Of a DNA stretch of 64,000 nt, positions 53,576-62,487 are shown piece after piece. The DNA comes from Hippasteria phrygiana. Its lineage: Eukaryota > Echinodermata > Asteroidea > Valvatida > Goniasteridae. Position 1 is the stretch's first letter, and each line of letters starts with the position of its first letter. Both the position numbers and the translations under genes were made by a program. The notes below the pieces were generated by a model. The model searched no databases and was not told where the DNA came from. It saw only the letters and a program-made list of their open reading frames with translations. The stretch covers positions 1,054,001 through 1,118,000 of the forward strand of contig JAZGUH010000184.1 in NCBI GenBank assembly GCA_037893225.1. The letters run 5' to 3'.

Positions 53576-54465
53576 GTACCAAAACGGTAGCTCTAGGCTC
53601 ATGACATGTGAGATTCGCCATTTAGAGCTGGAAACGCTTGTATGACTTTGATAGCGGTCATTTTTGGAGTGCCGATATCTTCTGTTTCCCGGATTATATC
53701 AACCAAACACTCACCCAGCACGTAGAGTAGTAATTCATACAGCAACTGATCCCCTCAAAATGAGAATACGATCAAGTTGAACCCGAAAAAATATATGAAT
53801 TTTTTCATGCAACTCGGAGCATGCACAAACGAGCTTTGTACAAAACAAGGCTGGCAGTTAATTCAGTTGATTCTTGTTGCCAGACCAAAACACGAAGGGG
53901 CCAGACCACAACAATTGACCATTTGAAGCCATCGATGGTTTCCGATTGCCCAGCGGCATCGACAAGAATGCACGCAATAGAGTGACCTCCTTCTCGCTGA
54001 TCGCTGTCAGTGCTTCAGCAAACAGCCGTCGTACAGCGAGCCCCGAGGCGCGCGCAGTGCCGCTGGTTAATCGCAAACCATCGCTAGCTTCAAATGGTAA
54101 ATTGTTGTGGCTGGCCCCTTCTTGTTTTGGTCTGGCAATGAGAATCAACCGGATCAACTGCCAGCTTTGTTTTGTACACAACTCGTTTGTGCATGCTCCG
54201 AGTTGCACGAAAAATTCATCTCTTTTTCGGTTTCAACTTGATTGTATTCTCATTTTGAGCGGATCGGTCACTGCATGAATGACTACTCTACGTGCTGGGT
54301 GAGTGTTTGTTTGATATATTCAGGGAAACCGAAGATATCGGCGCTCCAAAAATAACCGCTATCAAAGTCATACAAGTGTTTCCAGCTCTAAATGGCGAAT
54401 CTCGCATGTCATGAGCCCAGAGCTGGAATTTTCAAGCTACCAAAACAGGTACATTCAAGAAAATG
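53576..54465. repeat. ~890 bp foldback (arms ~400 bp)
   Basis: ATGTACCAAAACGGTAGCTC at the left edge is inverse to GAGCTGG...GCTACCAAAACAGGTACAT at the right. GAGATTCGCCATTTAGAGCT, CACTCACCCAGCACGTAGAG and TTTGTACAAAACAAGGCTGG have inverse partners at matching distances; the centre is near 54010. Arms differ by scattered changes. Confidence 0.75.
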
Positions 54466-54535
54466 AATTAGCCCAGAATTTTAAACCTATTTACTGGCAT
54501 GAAAACAACCTCCAGCTCTTTAAAAATGGGAAATT

Positions 54536-55312
54536 ACAGTACCAATACAGTTGAAAGTTAAAACTTTTGTGAGAAGAATTTGCAGTCTCATTTGCCTTTT
54601 GCATTTCGCACACAACTGCTCCCCCTGTGAATTCAAGTGGGAAATTATTTTCACACTTTTGAGAAAAGGTATTTTCCCCATTGTGTGAAAAGGCCCGAAA
54701 ATGTTTTCCCACTTGTGTGAAAAAGCATGAAAACGTTTTCCCACGGTGGGAAAATTTTTCACATTTGTGACCCGCTCTGCAAAAAGGGCACTTATGTTGC
54801 AAAATTTGAAAATAGTGTTTTATATATAGCTGGAAAGGCCATTTTATAAGCTTTCATATGGTATATGTCTGAGGTCTCTAGCATTTTGCAATCACGAGAT
54901 ATTTGGAAATTTGCATGTTTGTTTTCAAGAATTTCTTGAAATGACTTGAGGAGAAACAAGCCAATTAAAAAAACAAAAAGCAAAGCAATAGATGGAAGCC
55001 CTCGACAAAAACACATTCTTTTTCCAACTTTACTCACTGAAATCAAAGATTTTGGTTATGAAATAGAATAATATAGGTATCAAAGATGCAAAAAATTCCC
55101 TCCCTTCAAAATCACTTGTTTGAAGAATTTTTCACCCTCTTCACATTGAACGGCCCATAACTCATAAAAGCATACAGCGACTTATGTGCCCTTTTTGCAG
55201 AGCGGGTCACATTTTGTCAAATGAAAATGAATTCCTGGGAAAAGAAAAAGTGTGAAGAGAAATTCCCATTCTCGGGTTACATGTAACTTTCAAATGCAGT
55301 GTACTGTATTAC
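54536..55312 (+). repeat. GAAAGTTAACACTG element split by a 446 bp element
   Basis: CAGTTGAAAGTTAAAACTTT to CCACGGTGGGAAAATTTTTC, then the insertion 54766-55211, then TTTTGTCAAATGAAAATGAA to TTTCAAATGCAGTGTACTG. The insertion point is within a few tens of bases of that of the hAT-like element in the copy at 43335. Confidence 0.65.
54766..55211 (-). mobile_element. 446 bp TIR element, copy 2
   Basis: TGTGACCCGCTCTGCAAAAA to its inverse GCGGGTCACA end. Same length and reverse orientation relative to 47981-48426. Confidence 0.8.
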
Positions 55313-55424
55313 GGCGCTTGGGCACACGAGAGTAAATAAAAAGTGCTTTACTGGCCCCAATATATGGAGTGGGAACCAGTCCAATGGAGCCTGACTGTCT
55401 TCTGTACCGTGGTCCATCTCGCAG

Positions 55425-55587
55425 ATATCCAAAGCCATAGAGGGTGTGCTTGATGAGTTCAGTGCCGACCTGTCGCAGGGTATGCTGCTGGAAATCGCCA
55501 AGGCAGACAATGAAGAGCTCAAGTCGCAGGTGCAGCAGCTCAAGTGGGAGCGGGAACATGAACAGTCGGAGTTCAAGCAGATCATGA
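55425..55587 (+). CDS. ZMYND8: ZMYND8 homologue, exon 12: coiled coil part 1 (residues 1340-1394)
   Basis: 163 bp (CATCTCGCAG / GTGAGT), entry phase 0, one base left. It encodes ISKAIEGVLDEFSADLSQGM, then a heptad-rich helix EIAKADNEELKSQVQQLKWE and SEFKQIM. The vertebrate protein has an equivalent helix before MYND (I..LR.EIEKLQW.HQ.E pattern). Coiled coils here mediate dimerisation or partner binding. Confidence 0.9.
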
Positions 55588-55714
55588 GTGAGTCGATAAT
55601 TTCTGCCGACCAGATCCCAGTTTCATAGGGTTGCTGAGCACACAATTTTCTACTAACGTCAAACAAACTACAAGGGAAACTGACTAGGTAATTTATTATG
55701 AGCTTTCAAAGTGA

Positions 55715-55810
55715 ACAGAGAAAACTGGCAGGAGCGGGATTTGAACCTGTCGCCTCCGGAACACTGTACCGGTGCTTTACCAACTAAGCTATCTTGCGCT
55801 ATGTTGGCAG
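55715..55810 (-). mobile_element. tRNA-derived SINE, minus strand
   Basis: On the minus strand GATAGCTTAGTTGGTAAAGC (A box) and GGTTCAAATCC (B box) flank CGGTACAGTGTTCCGGAGGC, close to the copy at 16785. It lies ~130 bp after exon 12. Confidence 0.6.
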
Positions 55811-55884
55811 TCTCCCAAATTGTCAATGGCAGAGATAAGTGTTAAGCCCGCCGCACACGAAAGCTATCTGCTAAGCAAAAAATC

Positions 55885-56515
55885 ATTCGAGGCCGTTTGC
55901 TCAGCACGTAGCTCACCGTACTTGCACGTGCGGTGCACAGTATACAAATAATGAATATTTATGAGTGCGATGGTAAGAATAATTTCATGAGGTGACAGAT
56001 TGTCACCGAAAGAAATTATTCTTACCATTGCACGAATGTGAAACATTCATTATTTGTTTTATACAACGCCTGAATAAATCCTCGTCGGATTGCATGCATG
56101 GATTTCTTTGTGTACAACGTGCCGCTTTCCCTTCTCAGTCCCGCATAAAACCGTGACAAAAAGTTGTCAAGTTCCGAATCAGTTAGATCTTCAAGCGTGT
56201 CTTGCAAATTCCTCTAATCGTTTGACTGCCTTTGTGTTTTTAGCAGCGTCAGCATCGCCTAAGAGTTCCAATATTTCGTCGTCTGTTAGCTGCGGTTCGG
56301 GAACATCGTGCGCCATTTTGTATGAATGACGGCAGTATTGTAGCGCCACCTATAATTACCGTGAAATTCGCGAAGTTACATCACACGCCTACCGTGTGAT
56401 GTAACTTCTCGCGGCGTGCAATGGAACGAATAATTCAATGCACGTGATCGACGATCCACCAATCAGATGACAGGGATTTATTCAGGCGTTGTATAATAGC
56501 ATTGATGTTCGTGTA
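55885..56515. repeat. Foldback element related to 2325-2735
   Basis: TATACAAATAATGAATATTT and GGTAAGAATAATTTCATGAG are mirrored by AAATTATTCTTACCATTGCA and CATTCATTATTTGTTTTATA around GTGACAGATTGTCAC. CCAATCAGATGACAGGGATT at 56459 repeats an outer arm, and GTTACATCACACGCCTACCG with its inverse (56376-56410) makes a second hairpin. Confidence 0.55.
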
Positions 56516-56999
56516 CGATACAAACAAGGATAGTCACAACACGCGTCACACGTGGTGGTGTTCCGATTGTCAAAAGTTTTGGATGATAAATAAATCTTCC
56601 TTTTAGTAAATAATTTCTGAAGGGGGGAAAAATCTTAAAAATCAACAAAGATCGATTAAAGTGGGCAGCCCCCAAGCCAATTGGAGAAATCAGCCAGCAA
56701 ATGCAAGAAAATTGATTTCTTTTTCGGGTACGTACACTGCTGGGTGTAAGAAAAAATACATTTCAATATTCTCATTTAGCCTCCGTGCCCTTTCTAATTC
56801 TGCAGATATCATTTGGCCTTGGTGCCCTACCTACTGGCCTTGGTGCCCTGCATAATTTTGCTTCATTCAAGGCCAAAGTGGCCTTGCCCTAAAAATTACC
56901 AAATTCAAGGACTGTGACACTGCTAGGCACCGTAACTTTTCTGTAAACCCTAACCCCCTAGGGTGCATTCAAAATCATATTAAAATTGGAGAATTTGGG

Positions 57000-57123
57000 A
57001 CTGTTAGGGTTAAAAATAGCATCAGTCGTATCTGTACATGCATTTTTTGGAATAATCGAACCGGTAAACATTTTTTGAATATTCAGTTGACGATCTAATA
57101 TTCGAATATTCGGGACAGCCCTA
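57000..57123 (+). repeat. Partial right end of the hAT-like element
   Basis: AAAATAGCATCAGTCGTATC, GAACCGGTAAACATTTTTTG and ATTCGAATATTCGGGACAGC match 16540-16662. Confidence 0.65.
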
Positions 57124-57184
57124 ACATCATTTATTGTTTAAGTAATGCAGTTTCTCAAGCATGATGTGGTGACTCTGACTCTAT

Positions 57185-57882
57185 AGGCCTTTTCACACTA
57201 GACCGCCGAACCCAGGGGCGAACTCGCCCCGGGGTTTTCACCCCCACGTTTTCACCCCCACGTTTTCACCCCCACGTTTTCACCCCTGAGTTCAACCCTG
57301 CGTCGTTTCACACTTGTTTCGCGCAAACCTACCTCAGCCAACCCCGGGGCGAGCTCGCCCCGGGGTTGGGCATGAGCATTTCACACTAGTTTGTATTTCA
57401 TCGACCCCCAGATGGCCAGTAAATTCCTAACTTCCTCCTCGCTGAAAATAATTCCTGAGATTCCGGGAACACAATGACCAACACAAAAGGGGGGGGTCCC
57501 TCTGCCACATATTGTGCTTCAGAATAATGGCGCTGCGCTTTTGGCCAAGCTGTATACAATTAACAATAGCGCACGCTTTGACTTGACCTCTGAAATTCTT
57601 TTGTTGGGAGCACCTGTTTCTCAACCTGGGTTGTACGAAACCCCGAACGCGGGGGCAACGTTTCACACCAGCTATTTCGCCGAGGGGCCACCTCCGAGAT
57701 CGGTCTCGCCCCGGGTTGAAAAATCTTACCCCTGGCCTGGAGCAGGGGTGAGTTCGCCCCGGGGCGAGACCAATCTCGGGGGTGGCCCCGGGGCAAAAAC
57801 GGTTAGTGTGAAACGTCGCACATTCTCACCCCCGCGTCGCCCCGGGGCCACCCCCGAGATTTTGTCTAGTGTGAAAAGGCCT
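57185..57882. mobile_element. TIR element ending TTTTCACACTA, copy 3 (CCCCGGGG type)
   Basis: AGGCCTTTTCACACTA at the left, TAGTGTGAAAAGGCCT at the right. Here the repeated internal words are CGCCCCGGGG/CCCCGGGGCGA and CACCCCCACGTTTT, not ACACGGGTCGA. GTTTCACAC also recurs inside (57304, 57659). 57440-57540 is a foreign segment shared in reverse with 49450-49510. Confidence 0.65.
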
Positions 57883-57981
57883 TTAATTAGATGACTCAGA
57901 CTTGATGTTTGTCACGAATACAAGTCTGGCTTATTGGTTCATGTGGAATGTATTTTTTGTTATTTGAATGGCGTGGGACAG

Positions 57982-58106
57982 ATCTTGCCGTGGCCGAGAT
58001 GAGAGACTGCATGAAGGCAGAATCAAAGGCCACCCTCAGCAACCTCAAGAGTCAACTGGAGGCAGAGAAACAAGAGGAGATTCGCAAGACCAAGACCAAG
58101 CAATGG
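57982..58106 (+). CDS. ZMYND8: ZMYND8 homologue, exon 13: coiled coil part 2 (residues 1394-1435)
   Basis: 125 bp (GGCGTGGGACAG / GTGAGA), entry phase 1, exit phase 0. It encodes LAVAEMRDCMKAESKATLSN, then a charged helix ending KTKTKQW. In ZMYND8 the MYND zinc finger begins with Cys directly after this Lys/Gln-Trp. No continuation exon with the C..C MYND spacing was found downstream in the window, so the gene is 3' incomplete. Confidence 0.9.
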
Positions 58107-58204
58107 GTGAGAGACAGGGTCACAATCAAATGAGCTCTTCAATATTTTTAATTGAAAAGCAAGTGTGAGCACTGCACATGTACATGTAGAGCTGTATCTT
58201 TTTT

Positions 58205-58430
58205 AACGCAAGGCCAAAGGTGTGGGCTACAAAAGACAAAAAGGGATAAGGTATCTATTCACATTTCATTTGAATTGTGAAAGAATATAAGTGGGAGGGA
58301 AGCGGGTTACAGACGAGGAGTTCTAAAGAGAAGCAGTACGAGGGGGAAAAATTGAAGGGTATCTCACAGTACTAGCCAGGCGAGCTGGAGTGCCTGAAAG
58401 TTTGGACGGGCGAACTAATGATGAAAGGCC
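58205..58430 (+). repeat. Second copy of the 33183-33930 repeat
   Basis: GGTGTGGGCTACAAAAGACA, CTATTCACATTTCATTTGAA and GCAGTACGAGGG as at 33183, continuing without the TIR insertion to GAGCTGGAGTGCCTGAAAGT. Confidence 0.55.
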
Positions 58431-58704
58431 ACTGGAACACCTTCCGTTATAGTAGGGATAAAAATGCCTTAATGAAGCAACAGAGCACTGCCAAAAGAGC
58501 CTCCCGGCTCCTTGGCTCCTTGGCTCCTTGGCTCCTTGTATCGTGCAAAACGGCACCTTCCTCCATCTGCCATTCTCCACCTGTATCGGGTAACCATGCG
58601 TCCTGTCAGCCACATCTGGGCTGGTGCTCCGGCTTGCTATTTGTTCCCCTTTGATTAGATTCGGCCGCGTGTTTCAAATCTGGTTGTTCATCAGGACCTT
58701 TATT

Positions 58705-58985
58705 AACCCTAACCCTCCTCAATCCTCCAAAATCCTCATGGTGGTTTTGGAGGATTGAGGAGGATTGAGGATGAATGGTGATTGAAGCACCGGAGGATTT
58801 TGGAGGATTGAGGATGAATGGTGATTGAAGCACCGGAGGATTTTGGAGGATTGAGGATGAATGGTGATTGAAGCAAAGGATTTTGGAGGATTGAGGATGA
58901 ATGGTGATTGAAGCACCGGAGGATTGAGGAGGATTTTTGAGGATTGAGGATGGTTCCTAGCAATAAGGGCCTAGGGGGGTTAGGA
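58705..58985 (+). mobile_element. Short copy of the AACCCTAACCC/GGAGGATT element
   Basis: AACCCTAACCCTCCTCAATC to GGTTCCTAGCAATAAGGGCC and GGGGTTAGGATT. About five units with GGATGAATGGTGATTGAAGC as the spacer, a variant not found in the 27.8 kb array. Confidence 0.65.
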
Positions 58986-59237
58986 TTAAATTACTAGAGT
59001 GCTAAATCCTCATTCCCTCACGTGACCCACTTTGAAGTCGTTCCTAATTGCAGCCATGATTGGATGGTGTGGTTGTCGTGTATGACTTAAGAACAGTTTC
59101 AGTTGACTCTTGAGGTGACTTTTGAGACGCTGGTGGCAGCAGACATACCGGTCCTTTTCCGTTGTTCTCGCCAGTCGTGCGCATGCTCGGAACTATGCAC
59201 TTGGAAATGTATGAGCAAGTTCTATCAATGAAGATGG

Positions 59238-59400
59238 GTTGACCTCTTGAATATGGATGACGGCCATAGGCGCGGTTTAAAAAAGACCACCTGGCCGGTT
59301 GTCTTCTGCATGCGCATTCCTGCACATACTCAATCCATTCATGTTTCAATCATATTGATCTTGAATGGGAATGTTATGAATTAGTTAGGGCATTTTAGAA
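59238..59400 (+). mobile_element. Truncated family C element
   Basis: ACCTCTTGAATATGGATGAC to CATTCCTGCACATACTCAAT; right half missing. Confidence 0.55.
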
Positions 59401-59760
59401 AATGTTCTAACCATCTGTGAAAAAATTGCTTACCAATAGCTTTCTTCACCAATGTGTTCCTATAGGTGTCTACTAACACCTCTCAATTTATTCCAACCCA
59501 AATCAACTGGGAAAATTCTGGGGAGCCAATCAAAGTTGGGGTACCCGGAGGGCCTGGGCGAAAAATTTGAAAAATGAAAATTTGCCAAAACTAGCTTGTG
59601 GGATGTCTAACTAGGGGTTTTGGGGTGTGCTGAATCGATTCCAACCATTAGTTTTGAGTAAAAACGACTCCCTGGCCATAAACAAATCTATTAAAATATA
59701 AAATCTGTTTTATTAAAATATTACAAACAGAAACGTATCTCAATTGAAACCTCGGTTAGT
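59401..59760. other. Unrecognised intronic DNA
   Basis: No reading frame or repeat recognised between the truncated family C element and the pseudogene pair. Confidence 0.4.
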
Positions 59761-59767
59761 CAGTTAG

Positions 59768-61850
59768 TTAGTTCACCCTGCTCATCCAACTCCCCGGCAT
59801 CTCCCTCACTCCTCTCGTCATCTGGCTGGTTGATGTTCTGGCAAGAGTTACCATGACAGTTGCCGCAAGCAGAAATACACTTGACTCCTTGTTTTTTTTA
59901 CAGCAGCACCTGAATGTGCTACAGTCCCCCTCACAGTTGCAGCTGACAAACTTCAGAAGATAGTCCGGTGCAATGGGGTCTGTTGAAGGGACTGGTGCAT
60001 AACCTTGCTCACCGAGCTTCCATCCGTAGTCCAGGACATCCAATGATGGACTTTGCAGCACCAGCCAATCTCTAGTCTGGAGATAAGCCCGGTGAGAGTG
60101 CTGTGCTGCAGCTCCTGTTGTCGGGGGCAGTTTCTCAGGTTTGATGCTCCCAGCAGCGGCCCGCTTGCTGAAGATGTCAAATCTCAAGTCCCCCAAGTCT
60201 TTGGGTGGTGTAGCGCGGAACATGAGCTTGAATAGTTCACAGCCGGCATTGATGATGTCATCTTTCTCGGCTCGGATGTCCAGAAACACGTCCATGGCCC
60301 TCTCCGCTCAGTCTTGCAGAGCTTGGTTAGCAAAGTTGATTTGCGCAACCCAGAAATCGCGGACACTGTATCGCAGCCGGAGAAGCTGTGCAAGAAGATC
60401 AGATACTTCCAGTATATCTCTGAAAGGGCCTCCCGGATCTTTCCGACATCGTAAGATGTTTCTTTGGCTGTTGTGAGGAAGATTGGGTGGTCGTCTGCAG
60501 CATGATGAATCAGCATAACCATGACGTCGGTGTCCTCAGCCCTCACCTCAACAGGGGACTCTCTTGCCTCATCTAGAGCTGCCCGGACGATAGAGGTGTC
60601 CGCATCATCGGGGCATTGCTGTACACTTATCCCATTTCTACCGAATGTCCCAGCAAGTAGCAGAATGAGCTGGGCCTTGATGCTCTTGTTGTCGAGGAAC
60701 TTTTCTCTTCGAACGATGCTTTTGATGTCTGGGCGAATCAGAATGTCGCAGCATGCGTTCTTTGTTCGTCTCAGGTGATCATGGTCCTTGGTGGAGCTGC
60801 CGTATCTGTCAAAGACCACAGTGATCCGGAGGCACTGGCTCCCATGGACTTCACAAACCGGAGGTAGCTCTCGGCGATGTCCTTCCAGGTGAGGTTAGCC
60901 TCCCACCTGACATAGCGCAGGAGCCACCCACCATCAATCACAAGGCTCGTGCAGGGGGGTTCCACAACGGGTTCCACAAATGCCTTCAGGACCCTTGCTA
61001 GGGCAGCCTTGTCTGGCTGAAGCAACTTCTGGTCTTTGTCAAATAGAGACATCGGTGTTGGCGTCAACTCAAATCGCAGGGCTTGTTTGGTCTTGAATTC
61101 GCGCTTACTGATGATGATGGTGCGGTTGAAGAGCTTGAGTGAGTCAATAACCAACTTCTTCTCATTGACTTTGGGTCCACTTCTGAGTCTCTTTAACGAT
61201 TTGACCTTGTGCTTAGTTTCCATTGTATTGAGAACAGTTTGTCCATCCATCTTGGCCTGTATGGCTCTGCCAACCTCCTCTGCCTGATCAGCGTTGATGA
61301 CTGGGTCCTCGGGAGTGCTGCTGAACCCCGTGGAGAAGGATACCAGGGTCTTCCTGTCCCATGTTGCATCGAAGGGGTTGACCTCCTCCAACCATCCAAC
61401 AATGGCGTTGACAGCATCATCGTCTTTCTTCATCTGGGCTCTTTTGACGTCTGTGTGGACAGGTACCCCACACGTTTGTTCATGCCTCCTCCCAGCTCCT
61501 GGTGAATGAACGAGAAGTGGTTTAGCGTCTGAACCCAAGACTTATCAGCAGATTCGTTCCGGAAGCGTCCTCTGTTTAGACCGCCTGAGGACTTGACCTC
61601 ACACACGAGTGTAGTTTCTATGAGTGTGGTTTCTATGATGTCGGTCCATGTGCCTGACCACTCATGGTCTGAGAACCTGACTGCATGGTTGCTGTACACG
61701 GTGGATTTGCTTAGAGTTTCATGGAACACCGGACTGTCCTGTCGCTGCTGCATCAGCTGTACGGTACAGCCTTGCCCCTTCGCGTACTGATGGTGGCCCG
61801 CTGCTGCGAAGGTGTTGAGCAGTGCAATGATGCAGCTGAGGTGACCTGTG
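59768..61850 (-). pseudogene. FEN1/XPG-like PIN plus CXC protein, broken copy on the minus strand
   Basis: Read on the minus strand, four frames follow in order. First (to ~61470): AAAGHHQYAKG, HEWSGTWTDII and SSGGLNRGRF, a block I associate with a multicopy uncharacterised invertebrate family. Second (to ~60790): DAVNAIVGWLEEVNPFDATW and LVIDGGWLLRYVRWEANLTW. Third (to ~60300): VFDRYGSSTKDHDHLRR, CPDDADTSIVRAAL, AEDTDVMVML and SGCDTVSAI, the acidic-residue order of a FEN1/XPG-type PIN nuclease. Fourth: DVFLDIRAEKDDIINAGCEL to CNCEGDCSTFRCCCKK, a tesmin-like CXC start. Frameshifts near 61470, 60840, 60310 and 59900 disable it. The N-terminal block is absent on this strand. Confidence 0.7.
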
Positions 61851-61859
61851 TCATCAGGG

Positions 61860-62465
61860 CAACTTCTCCTGCTCTGGCGACAAGACAAGATGAGCTTCTC
61901 GCAACTATCCCAAGAAGAAAGATAACCGTTGAAGAGAAAGCAGCAACTCTCAAAGCAGCAGAGGTAAAAATTCTGTCCTTTGTTCCAAAACAGAAAGTAG
62001 GATTGGCAGACTTTCAGTTTGTTCCGGTAGCAGATCTCCGCCAAGACCCTCCAGCCTTGCTCCCGGGGGACATGCTTGGGCAGCAGGATGGACTATCAAG
62101 ATTCACAACCCCGCTTTCGAACATCCCAACTGGATTGGCTTCATGTAGTCAATACACCAACCCGAATGCAAGGAGAAGTCCCTCATTGAGTTTCTTCCAT
62201 TGAGTTTCTTCCTACAGCACTATCTACACTATACTATTGGAGTGTTTACGCAGCAGTCAGTCTCCTGCTGTCATCACGTTCGACCTGCCAATATGGTTGA
62301 AAGCAACTCATATAGTCCTCCCGTCTGAGTTGCCCATCATCACAAGATTAGGCGGGTTTCACCTCCTGAAAAGCTTCCTGGGATCCATCGGGGCAATCTT
62401 GGCAGACTCAGGGCTGCAAGAGCTGATATCCGGGCAGTAGCACTGCGTGCAGAACACGTCCTCTC
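61860..62465 (+). pseudogene. N-terminal block of the same family, plus strand
   Basis: DFQFVPVADLRQDPPALLPG near 62010, then TFDLPIWLKATHIVLPSELP and IITRLGGFHLLKSFLGSIGA with DSGLQELISG, ending in another frame with RAVALRAEHVLSGGAYAK. This is the block that precedes the GHHNYAK-type block in family members I remember. It is either the 5' part of the plus-strand copy after an internal deletion, or an inverted piece of the minus-strand copy. A frameshift near 62195 and a stop at 62437 break it. Confidence 0.6.
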
Positions 62466-62487
62466 AGGTGGTGCTTATGCCAAGACC

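Noticed and set aside
53129..53602. 143-153 codon frames of Gly-Leu-Val-Thr/Lys and His-Lys-Ser repeats
   Set aside because: A 12 bp period keeps any frame open; no flanking coding signal.
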